Shown piece by piece: positions 56,043 through 64,000 of a stretch of DNA of 64,000 nucleotides. The notes under the pieces are model-generated. The model did no database searches. It was not told the origin of the DNA and saw nothing but the letters and a program-made list of their open reading frames with translations. Positions within the stretch are counted from its first letter, which is position 1; every line of letters begins with the position of its first letter. This DNA is from Ceratopteris richardii (lineage: Eukaryota > Streptophyta > Polypodiopsida > Polypodiales > Pteridaceae), in contig CM035431.1 in NCBI GenBank assembly GCA_020310875.1, forward strand, positions 17,902,267 to 17,966,266, written 5' to 3'. Made by a program: the position numbers and the translations under genes.

Positions 56043-59000
56043 CTACAGATCATCAGATGTGCCTATCCACCTATGATGGGAGAGGTTTCTAAAGTAATCC
56101 GATTTTATGAAGACTTCTTCCAGTCGTGACATAGATGCTATCTGAACTGCAACTCTCTCATCATGGGTTGTAGCAACCTTTTCCAACCTTTGCATCCATT
56201 CAGGCGCTTCGATCTCAATCGTGTCCATTCCTTCTTCTGTTTGCTTACCTCCGGGTGTTGGCATGGGAACGTATGGGTCTTCAAAGATCTCCTCCACTTG
56301 AATTGGCACTAAGTCTTTAGGTTCTGGTTCCACCAGGGGAGAGGGTTGACACTCGTATTGTAGAACTCTATTTCGTAGTTCTTCTAATTTTGCTCTGAGC
56401 TTTGCGACTTCTTCAGATGTGTCGGCTTGAGTTGTGACTTTGCTTGGTGACTCCTGCTGGGTTGCCAGTTGCTTTAATAAGACATCTCTTTCTCTTTCTA
56501 ATGCTGCGTGGGCTTCTAGGAGGTCGGCATGGGTTTCCAAGACGATTTGCATATTTCCAGATGGGATAGCCTTGAATTTCTCTGGGTCGATTTCCTGTGG
56601 TGAACCCTCCATTGCTGCTTCCAAGTTTTCTTTGTTTTGTCTCTGTAGTCGCTTATTTTCCTCGAGTGCTGTAGACATGTGTTTCCGTAATAGGGTCAGG
56701 TTGCGTCAAAGCTTGAGGTTCTCTGTTATTTGGGAGTGTAGCAGATCATCAAGTTGTTGTTTTTCTTCCGCATCTGACTGGGATGGATTGGCCACTAACT
56801 GCTCATGTTGTTCCTATAAAGTGACATACTGTTGTTGTAGTAGCCGCTTTTCACTCTCTAAATCAATGAATCGTGCTTGTAGCGCTTCATGGCTTCGGAA
56901 GAGGCTCGTATGCTGGTTATCAAGATGTTGATAGTGTTGTTGTAGTTGAGACATACAGTGGTACATATTATTAAATACATTATTAATAGGGGTGGATGCG
57001 GGAAGGGTGTTGAATGCAGAAGGGAAGGGAAAAGGGAATGGGAGTGTGTATGCTGTGCTTGAAAAGGGTGAAGTGGGTGGTGGGGGAATGGGAGATTGTG
57101 GATGTATGGGAGGAGGGAGAGGTGCGGAGGTGGGTGATATGTCCATGAGATCAAAAGTGGATGCAGTCATGGGAGTGATTGTGAACATGGGAATTGTGGG
57201 TCCGGTGATGGTGGTGAAAGTGTAAAGTGGTGTGTGTAGTTGTGAATATGAACTGCCAGGAAGTGTGATTGGGGGAATGGGGTTTTTCGTGGTTGCAGTT
57301 AGAATTACAGTGTCAGTGGTAGTGTATACAAGTGAGGTGGTGATAGAGTGTGTGGGTTGTGTGGGTTGACTGACAGTCTGTGCTTTGGTATGGGCAGTGG
57401 ACTCTGAGGCGGTGACAGTAGTGGTTACCCTGGTAGTGGGGGGTGAAGTTGGTGGAGTTGGAGGTGGGGGTGGTACAGGGGGTGATGGGGGTGCACTGGA
57501 TGTATGGGCTTTCTCAGTTTCCTGAATGATATGAGTTGTGCCCGTGGTTGTGGATGTGGTGCCCTGTGGTTCTGATACTAATATATTCATTTGTCTTCCT
57601 GATCAAGGGGGGCATCTACCGTATCGTTGCTCCGATCTTCTGGAGTGTGCAAGAGTTGTATGCACCGTCTCAGGTACCCCCAACGCATCAGAAGTCATAT
57701 CAAGGGTTGCACAGTATTGCTTGTCCACACCTTCCTCTTCAAGGATTTGGTTCATGAGGGCTTTTCCTGCTGCGAGGGACAGTTTGTGCTATTCTTGAAC
57801 ACTGTTGATGGTATCATATAGCTTTTTCAATTCCTTCATATAAGCCGGGGCACCCTCAAGTTCTTGTAGAACTTCTTGTTCATATTCCTGCTCTTCTTCC
57901 TCTGTTTGTCCTCCTCGTTCCTCCTCCTGCTCTTCTTCTTCTTCATCCTCCACTTCAACTACTCTTTTTTGGACTGGATGGGGTTGGTCTGCGACTGTCT
58001 GCTGGCCGCTTGCCTGTTCTGCCTCGACTTCCGTGTTAACAACCTCGATTATCCTAGCTACCTCCTCATCAGTTAGGTCTTCTAATGTGAATCCGTGAGG
58101 AAACTCTAGGTCGGTTGGTACAGGTGGAAACACCAGATTTGGTCCATCAGTGCTGTGTCTTGGTAATCTGATAGTGAAGGGTTGTACACGCCTCGGTAGT
58201 CGTGGAGTTGTCTCAGGTGTCAGTGTCGCACCGCGGGCTTGTGCACAGGGCATCTCAACTGCACCTCTCATTTTCTTTGATGGCGGCCCTGCGGTTGATA
58301 GTCTACGTTGAAATTCCTGTACCCTGGTCCAAATTAATGCCCTTTGAACTGGCACATCATAAGCCAAACATCTATACACAATGTTGGTGAGGGCACAGCA
58401 TCCATAGAGCACCAACTTTTGCTTTTTATACCACCGTTGATGTGCCAAGTGGATTTGGTCAATAATCCAATGCGGCATGTTGATTGTCAAATTGAAGGCA
58501 TCTGCCAAATATAGACTGAACCATATCTTCTTGGGTGGCATGGTGAACCGCTCTTGAGGTGGGAACGCGAAATGTTGCATGACCATTCGTAAGTGGATGG
58601 CGATTGTGGGTGTCCTTGCTACCATGTCTTTGAGCTTAGTCAGGTTCCTGTTTTTCATGTTATCCGGGACCATCGTCTCTTTTTCGGTGGGGATATGCAT
58701 GCCTTTCATGTCAAGAGCTTCCCTCACCAAGTTGTTCGTCAGTTTGAAATGCTTTAATTCATTATATCTAGTAAGTGATGGTAGAACGAAGGTACTATAT
58801 CCCTTTTTCTCTTTACTAGGGGTTAGAGTGCTAATTAAGTAGGAACACCGTAGAAAATTTGGCTTGGGTAACTGAGCCTTGAAATAGTCGTAGAGTCCAG
58901 CCTTCTTCCAGATGGGTTTCAGACCTTCATCATTTTGAAGCCTCTCAAATTCCCTGGTGAAAAAATGATATCTGCCCCATCGCCCGTTGAACTCTATCTT

Positions 59001-59231
59001 GGCCTCGCACATGTACGTGCCTTCACCCAGAGATCCGGTCACATCACTGAACCAATGTGAGTTTTTGCTGACCGGCATTGTGTGCCCCTGTGGAGGATTC
59101 TGAATCGGTATGGTATGTAATGCCCGCAATGCCACTGGGCATTCCTTCAATTCCTCTTCAATGGGAAGACTTTCAATGTCCACGATTTGGGGGCTGGTGC
59201 CTGCCTGGGAGTTAGTTCCTACCTCGGCCAT
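56043..59231 (-). pseudogene. Gypsy E post-pol ORF, about 1,063 codons, four in-frame stops
   Basis: One continuous frame from MAEVGTNSQAG (59231), interrupted by TAG at 57789-57791, TGA near 57610, TAG at 56814-56816 and TGA near 56704, with no frame change. The first 480 codons are fully open: a globular region (HWFSDVTGSLGEGTYMCEAK, GRWGRYHFFTREFERL, RKIWFSLYLADAF-like, KLVLYGCCALTNIVYRCL) and then an acidic stretch (EVEDEEEEEQEEE). The second part is Pro/Thr-rich (SPPVPPPPPTPPTSPPTT). A coiled coil follows (LDNQHTSLFRSHEALQARFI, ALEENKRLQRQNKENLEAAM). The layout parallels the G2 post-pol frame. The family is unknown; a distant link to plant transposon-associated domains is only a guess. 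It is not a viral envelope: I see no signal peptide or membrane segment. Confidence 0.78.
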
Positions 59232-59409
59232 GGTGAAGAGACTGGTCACCAGTTTTGTGAGAATAGAAAAATGAATGTTAACATTGCAAATGGACACCAA
59301 GCGTTCCTGCGTCCCCATTACAACATTAACATGATTTTAGTGAGAGGTTAGTAGGTCAATAAGTGCTTGGGGATCGTGTGTGTAGTTAGTGAATGAGTAT
59401 TCCTAAGAG
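59232..59409 (-). other. E spacer before the post-pol ORF
   Basis: Open upstream extension of the post-pol frame to 59318 without homology to E', so the Met at 59231 is preferred as the start. The rest is non-coding spacer. Confidence 0.4.
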
Positions 59410-60162
59410 CTAAATGGAAAGAGGGTCGGGGGGTTTATTACACGTTTTGGGCTTCCAAACAAACTGATTTGCTGTTGGTCTTGATTTTGTGGAGACTCTA
59501 GAGGGCTTTTCAAGAGTGTCTACTTGGAAATGAAGCTTTTTAAGGACCCATTTAGAAGTGATTCTGCTTGTGCTCATGGACCAATGTGTGTCATTGCATG
59601 TTGTATAAGAAAGGGTATCAGATGTTCGAGTGAGTGAACCATGTTGTACCGGGTGTGGCCTCGGTGTAACTATTTGAGCCCGCAAGCAAGCCTTAGGCAC
59701 CCAAATTTGTCGTGATTGTGGGATGGCCTTCATCGACTTCTTGGGTACCCAAATAGACTTTACTTTCGCAGAAGAATATTTGAAAGGCTTCTTATTAGTG
59801 TCATGTTGTTGATTATTAATAAGAAGTTTTGCCCGTGTTGTTGGCTTGATCACAACAGGGTGTTCGCCTTTCCGCACCCACACTTGTTTCAACGACTGAG
59901 ACATTCTGCTTCGCACGTTCTTTTGACCTCCCACATAGGTATTACTCTGCTTCATATGTATTTGATCTACCTTTGGTTGCTGCATCCCTCTAGTCTCTGG
60001 AAAAGAAGGGAGTTCCGTTGCGCCCCTGACTTCTTGATTGAAATCATCATTCCTCTGCATCACACAGTTTTGGACAAGAATTACATGGTCATCTTCATGT
60101 GTACCCCTGGAAGGACCAGGAGTGTGTGCCTTGTCTAATTCCTTGAGTGCTTCATTTTCCAA
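59410..60162 (-). CDS. E WVxK-repeat protein segment
   Basis: An open frame of 250 codons following PR2. It has five related Trp motifs: KQVWVRKG, KSIWVPKK, RQIWVPKA, SKWVLKK and NQFVWKPK. They are spaced about 25-50 residues apart in a basic, Gln/Ser-rich context, and the first 80 residues are acidic to neutral (THEDDHVILVQNC). I do not know this family. The repeats could be peptide-binding or cleavage-site modules. E' and G1 carry shorter versions. The frame starts after a stop at the PR2 end, so it was probably continuous with pol originally. Treat it as a retroelement remnant. Confidence 0.6.
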   Translation of the reverse strand: MENEALKELDKAHTPGPSRGTHEDDHVILVQNCVMQRNDDFNQEVRGATELPSFPETRGMQQPKVDQIHMKQSNTYVGGQKNVRSRMSQSLKQVWVRKGEHPVVIKPTTRAKLLINNQQHDTNKKPFKYSSAKVKSIWVPKKSMKAIPQSRQIWVPKACLRAQIVTPRPHPVQHGSLTRTSDTLSYTTCNDTHWSMSTSRITSKWVLKKLHFQVDTLEKPSRVSTKSRPTANQFVWKPKTCNKPPDPLSI

Positions 60163-60600
60163 CTAAATTGTAACGCGATTCTGATTTACCCAGACCTGAA
60201 GGAGTCCACTTCTTAGGTTTAGGTTGACTGCATGATCATAGATCCAGTCTTGACCCAAGACAAGAGGCTCCGTGAGGTCCTCATCTTGACACACTAGCAC
60301 TTTAACTATCATTACTTTGTCTTGAAGGTAGAGGGGAAGTTCCACCTCGCCCATGCAAGGGGTTTCCACACCTCCCAATCCTATGAGATATGCTTCTATA
60401 TGATTGACAGTTAATTTCCAACTTTTGACAGTAAGAAAATTTAACAGCACTAGTGGCTACACCTGAGTCAATCAAGGCTCTTACAGTCCTTGCACCCTTT
60501 CCTTGTCCTATCTCTAAGGTTACAAAAGGTCGTCTATCAATTATTCTATGAGAACTTATTCCTGAGACTTCACACATTGCCACATGATATCCTTGAGCTG
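60163..60600 (-). pseudogene. E second retropepsin-like domain (PR2), fused to the integrase C-terminus
   Basis: The 61015-60302 frame runs unbroken from the GPY/F-like module into PR2: DRRPFVTLEIGQGKGARTVR, then ALIDSGVATSAVKFSYCQKL with an intact DSG. A frame change near 60430 moves to the 60450-60163 frame, which has EAYLIGLGGVETPCMGEVEL, VLVCQDEDLTEPLVLGQDW and IYDH. DSG plus LGQDW is the retropepsin signature. This shows the protease is physically fused downstream of the integrase and is not a stray insertion. Its function is unknown. Confidence 0.8.
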
Positions 60601-61538
60601 CATATGCATCGGTCCTAGGTTGCTCTCTACCCTGTCTTCTCAACTTCATTCTTCGGATGTGTTCTAATGCTTTTGCCTGCGCTTCTTCTCGAATTCGTTT
60701 TTCTTCTTCTTTGCGTTTCTTAGCAGTGTTGAGTCGACTTAGCATTTCTTCTGTGAGAGGTTCTCGATACAACTTGACTCTGCATCCGCTAATGTAGCTC
60801 GGGAGAACATCACCTTCTAGTGTAGCAAGTTGAACTGCTCCACTGGTTGAGATCCTATTTATGATCATAGGTCCATAACCTCTCTTTTCGAGCTTTCTTG
60901 CATGTTGTTTCAGGGTATACACCAACACTAAGTGTCCAGCCTTCAAGCCTTTTATCCTTAACATGGGCATCAAAGTATGCTTTCTGTTGTTTCTTAGCTG
61001 CATATATCCCTGCACCCGCCCTCAGTCTTGTTTCTCCTAATCATTCAAGGTCAAAGAGTCTAGAGGAGAGTTCATGACCCGTCCATTCATGCTCTTGTGC
61101 TATTTTTAATGTAGGTATCAAGAAGTTCAACGGTAGTATTGCATTTTGGCCAAATACCATCTGAAAGGGGGTGGCTTGGAGTACCGTTCTATAGGCAACT
61201 CGGTATGCCCAAACAACATGGTGTAGTTGTTTGTCCCAATCAGAGCTTTTATTATTCACTAGTTTGGTCAACACATTGCACATAATCTTATTTGTGCTTT
61301 CGGCTTGCCCATTAGCTTGTGGGTGATAGGGAGCAGACTTCTTGTGTACTACCAAGAACTCTTGGAGAAGATTTTCAATAACTTCATTCAAGAAGTGGGT
61401 GCCTCTATCACTTACTAGCTCAATTGGCAGCCCGTATCTTGTGAACACGTTCTCAAATAAGAACTTGGTTGTCGTTTGAGCATCGTTCTTTGTCGTAGCT
61501 TTTACCTCTACCCACTTGGTTAGATATTCTGTGGCCAC
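60601..61538 (-). pseudogene. Gypsy E integrase core and GPY/F-like module
   Basis: The frame at 61538-61041 has YLTKWVEVKATTKNDAQTTT, FTRYGLPIELVSDRGTHFLN (second Asp) and YHPQANGQAESTNKI (catalytic Glu). It ends at TGHELSSRLFDLE with a stop near 61041. After a frame change the next block has GHLVLVYTLK and KLEKRGYGPMIINRISTSGA, a GPY/F-type module, then a Lys/Arg/Glu-rich linker (KKRKEEEKRIREEAQAK). The first catalytic Asp lies in the KWGINF segment upstream near 61595. Catalytic residues are intact, but the frame is broken at least twice. Confidence 0.88.
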
Positions 61539-62385
61539 AATGATGTATTCAGCATGGGAACCCTTAGCTGGGGGATTGATAGGACCTACAAAGTTTATTC
61601 CCCACTAAGAGAACGCACGTCCACCCATCATAGGTTTCAGTGGCATCTCATCCTTACGTATAGGATGTTGAGTTCTCTGACAAACATCACACCATTTCAC
61701 ATAGGTATGTGCATCCATGTGAAGGTTCGGCCACCAGAAGCCCGCAAATAGAATTGCCTTGATCACCCGATCTGGTCCAAAATGTCCTCCTGCTACTCCT
61801 TGGTGAGCAGCTTCCAAAACTTTAAGATATTCACTCTCATGGACACATAGTCTGAGGTAACCATCTTTACCACGCTTGTATAGATTATCACCAATGAGTG
61901 AGTAATCTGGGGCTTCTTGTTCTAGACTTCTTTGTCTCGTCAGGGTGGTCATATCTTCAGGGAATGTTTTTGTCCTTAAGAAGGCTACTAAAGGTTCACT
62001 CCAATCTGGCACTATGGAAACTTGATAAAGAGTGGCATGTTCCACAGGTGGTTTAATGCAGCAGATTGGGCATTCCTTACACAGCTTTTGGACATCAGCT
62101 TCCATAGTCGGCCAATGCACTCTGAGTCTCCTTAGTTTCTACAGGGTTCGTTGCTTTCGAGTAGTGTTGCTCTAATGCACCTACATGTGCTAATTGCAAC
62201 CATTTAGCATACTCGTCCTCTTCCACACAACAAGCTAGTATCCCTTGATCTGTGTGCTTGTGCATACTTCCTGCCATGATATGGTACTTTTGGGCTTTTA
62301 CTACCTCCCTATCTTGAGTGTTTATGACTGGGTGGTTAGGCCCGTTGTCGGGATGAAATCCCGCAGGGAGTGTGCACTGAGTTTT
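61539..62385 (-). pseudogene. Gypsy E integrase N-terminus with two H2C2 zinc modules
   Basis: From about 62277: module 1 has IMAGSMHKHTDQGILACCVE, LAHVGALEQHYS (two His) and, after a frame change near 62100, WPTMEADVQKLCKECPICC. Module 2 has SLIGDNLYKRGKDG, EAAHQGVAGGHFGPDR (two His) and WWPNLHMDAHTYVKWCDVCQ. Then KPMMGGRAFS*WGINF begins the core. The protein can be read upstream to about 62345-62385 (PDNGPNHPVINTQDRE), where the sequence changes character. RT and RNase H of E are not in the window. Confidence 0.85.
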
Positions 62386-62890
62386 TTTTCAAAAGTTCAT
62401 TGTTTTTGAGTTTTTGTGTGATGTTTTGATCGAGAGAGTGGTATATTTTGTACATATTTAGGTCGAATTAATTGATTGTGTGATGCATAAATAAGTTTGA
62501 GATGTATGTTAGATGTGTGTGTAAAAATAACTGACATTAGACCCATAAAAATTTAGGTTTGACCCTTGAAACTGACTGGAAACATGAGTTTATCCCCTGA
62601 AAAATGAACTTGAACCCTTGGAAACCCTTGGAATTTAAGTCGAAACTGTAAATAAATCCATGAATTGACGAGCTTGAGATAATTATGAGTAAACCGCTAA
62701 TTTTCCCGGCCAAAAACCCTAGGTCGGACCCTTGAAATTGGCAGTTATCTTAGGTCAAACCTTAAAAACCCATTAAAATGTAAATACCCAGTGTGAAACC
62801 GAAACCATAGTTTATGGAAAAAATAAAATACCGTCGAAATTAGAAAGTTCATTAAGGAGGTTAGAACATTCTAGAAGGAAGTCCTAGGGG
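62386..62890. other. AT-rich stretch, no gene seen
   Basis: About 500 bp, starting with a TTTTTTTT run, with scattered related phrases (GACCCTTGAAACTGAC, GACCCTTGAAATTGGCAG, AACCCTTGG twice). It could be the U3 part of an unidentified LTR or a promoter upstream region. I see no coding signal. Confidence 0.4.
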
Positions 62891-62895
62891 GGGCC

Positions 62896-62903
62896 TATAA
62901 ATA
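62896..62903 (+). promoter_or_regulatory. Putative TATA box
   Basis: CCTATAAATACGTGC, with the TATAAATA core at 62896-62903. It lies after AT-rich sequence and before a tandem repeat array, as in LTR U3/R junctions or pol II promoters. Inference only. Confidence 0.45.
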
Positions 62904-62925
62904 CGTGCATATGCATTTGTTTCTT

Positions 62926-63240
62926 CCTCATCCCGTGGATTGCCCTTGCGGAACATCTCCTCCAGGTTTATGTGGATGCTGATTATATGAAGTGAAAAGA
63001 AAGTGATTGAAGACTAAAGATAAAGACCTCATCCCGTGGATTGCCCTTGCGGAACATCTCCTCCAGGTTTATGTGGATGCTGATTATATGAAGTGAAGAG
63101 AAAGTGATTGAAGACGAAAGATAAAGACCTCACCCCGTGGTTTTTCTTGTGGAACTTCCTATAGTGAAGAGAAAGTGATTGAAGACAAAAGATAAAGACC
63201 CCACCCCGTGGATCTTGCTCGTGGATTATCACCTCCAGGT
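62926..63240 (+). repeat. 101-bp tandem repeat, about 3.5 degenerate copies
   Basis: Unit starts at 62926, 63027, 63128 and 63199, each beginning with CCTCATCCCGTGG or CC(T/C)CACCCCGTGG. Copies 1 and 2 are near identical over 101 bp. Copy 3 is shortened to about 71 bp and copy 4 is partial. Each full unit contains TTGCCCTTGCGGAACATCTC and an AAGTGATTGAAGAC block. Confidence 0.92.
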
Positions 63241-63376
63241 TACTGCGTGATCAGAGATTATTGTGAATTTTGAAGTAAAGAGCTACAAAGTGACGACCAG
63301 AAGAAAAGCTTGGATCGAAGTAAAGTGAAGAAGAGATTAAATCGCAAAGACCAGAAGACAAAGATCGAGGGTGACT

Positions 63377-63502
63377 TCCTGCACTGTAGCGGGAGGCCTA
63401 CATCATATCCAACCGATCCGCACTGTAGCGGCGGCATTTATTTGTAATTATCTGTTCTGCACTGTAGCGGATTTTTGTATCGCGGACCTGCACTGTAGCG
63501 GG
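63377..63502 (+). repeat. Four GCACTGTAGCGG motifs
   Basis: GCACTGTAGCGG occurs near 63380, 63420, 63460 and 63490, with 28-40 bases between copies and unrelated spacers. The repeated 12-mer in varied context looks more like a binding-site cluster or a decayed minisatellite than coding sequence. Confidence 0.85.
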
Positions 63503-63696
63503 CATCACTGTATCATTCAGATTTTATTGTATCATCGAGTTTGTATATACACCGACCCAGTGATTTCGAGAATCAGTGCTGTATCTGATTTGTCTCTTTC
63601 TCGACGCCTACGGTCGTGTATGCACGCACGTCTCGACACTTCCGAGGGGCAAGGGGCCCACGCGTACGAAGATCACGCACGCTCCAGAGAGCAGAG

Positions 63697-63852
63697 GCGA
63701 GGCGCCCAGCGTGCAGATGTCGCTCGTAGGACAGCGGGAACGGCGCACCAGAACGGGGCCTGATCCAACCCCACGCGAGGCGCCCAGCGCGTAGATGCCG
63801 CTCGCAGGACAGCGGGAACGATGCACCAGAACGGGGCCTGATCCAACCCCAC
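63697..63852 (+). repeat. 78-bp GC-rich tandem duplication
   Basis: Two copies, 63697-63774 and 63775-63852, starting GCGAGGCGCCCAGCG and ending CCAACCCCACGC, with a few substitutions. The surrounding 63600-63930 is GC-rich, unlike the rest of the window. The open frames over it on both strands are explained by low stop frequency in GC-rich sequence. Confidence 0.92.
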
Positions 63853-64000
63853 GCACCGACTTCCCGCCACGACCTCCTTCTTCCTGACACCTGAACCCGA
63901 CGTGAAACGAACACGCAACCTACTCCTTGAGAAGACAGACAAGAACCTCGGCATCGGACAGAGATTTCAGGTACCAGCATTTCAAGTTATTTGAATTTTG

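Noticed and set aside
56043-59231. Retroviral envelope-like gene after pol
   Set aside because: No signal peptide, transmembrane segment or cleavage-site pattern is visible. The protein is acidic, Pro/Thr-rich and coiled-coil.
57789-59318. Host protein-coding gene of 509 codons
   Set aside because: It lies between pol and PPT of E on the same strand, its start is shared with E' (53066-53263), and it continues in frame into the coiled-coil part. It belongs to the element.
62346-62365. LTR start at TGTCGGGATG
   Set aside because: The bases also read as continuing E integrase upstream sequence (PAGFHPDNGP), so the string is probably coding plus a short palindrome.
63371-63980. Overlapping open frames on both strands at the right edge
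   Set aside because: GC-rich sequence with few stops and a 78-bp duplication explains them, and the peptides show no domain.

Overview
This window looks like intergenic DNA from a large land-plant genome. It contains Ty1/copia and Ty3/gypsy retroelement remains of plant type, with primer-binding sites for initiator-Met and Asp-like tRNAs, and no host gene that I can recognise. A gymnosperm or another genome with a high repeat load would fit, but that is inference. Almost every base can be assigned to LTR retrotransposons nested in one another. I name them A, B, C0-C3 (copia) and G1, G2, G4, E, E' (gypsy).

Layout. 1-1515: 3' end and 3' LTR of copia A (+). 1646-12424: old copia B (+), which carries copia C2 (-, 3191-9622, TSD CTTCA). 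12425-17819 and 51355 to about 53040: the two halves of a degenerate gypsy element G4 (+). It is split inside its integrase by gypsy G1 (+, 17820-51349, near-perfect TSD TTAAG/TAAAG). G1 itself contains copia C0 (-, 17914-28991, TSD CACAC) inside its 5' LTR and gypsy G2 (+, 31955-48903, TSD TAAT) inside its body. C0 contains copia C1 (+, 20285-26728, TSD ATGCC). G2 contains copia C3 (-, 38419-45213, TSD CTAAA). The nest is therefore four deep on both branches. From about 53045 to 62385 there are two gypsy relatives of G4 on the minus strand (E' and E). From about 62385 to 64000 there is unassigned sequence with a TATA box, several tandem repeats and a GC-rich end.

C1 is the youngest insertion. 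Its two 1023-bp LTRs differ at one position by eye, its single 1397-codon gag-pol frame is open, and its PBS, PPT and TATA box are in place. One RNase H residue expected to be acidic is Asn. Every other element carries stops, frameshifts or deletions.

The most unusual biology is in the G4/E gypsy lineage. Its polyprotein has a normal protease before the reverse transcriptase. After the integrase and a GPY/F-like segment it has a second retropepsin-like domain, seen in three copies (G4, E, E'). Its integrase N-terminus carries two successive H2C2 zinc modules. E then continues for more than 5 kb after pol, with repeated WVxK motifs and a roughly 1,060-codon frame made of a globular part, an acidic part, a Pro/Thr-rich part and a coiled coil. 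G2, a different gypsy family, carries an analogous 723-codon post-pol frame. G1 has LTRs, PPT hairpin and 3' end like those of E but no pol. It is probably a non-autonomous partner of that lineage, here inserted into the integrase of a relative.
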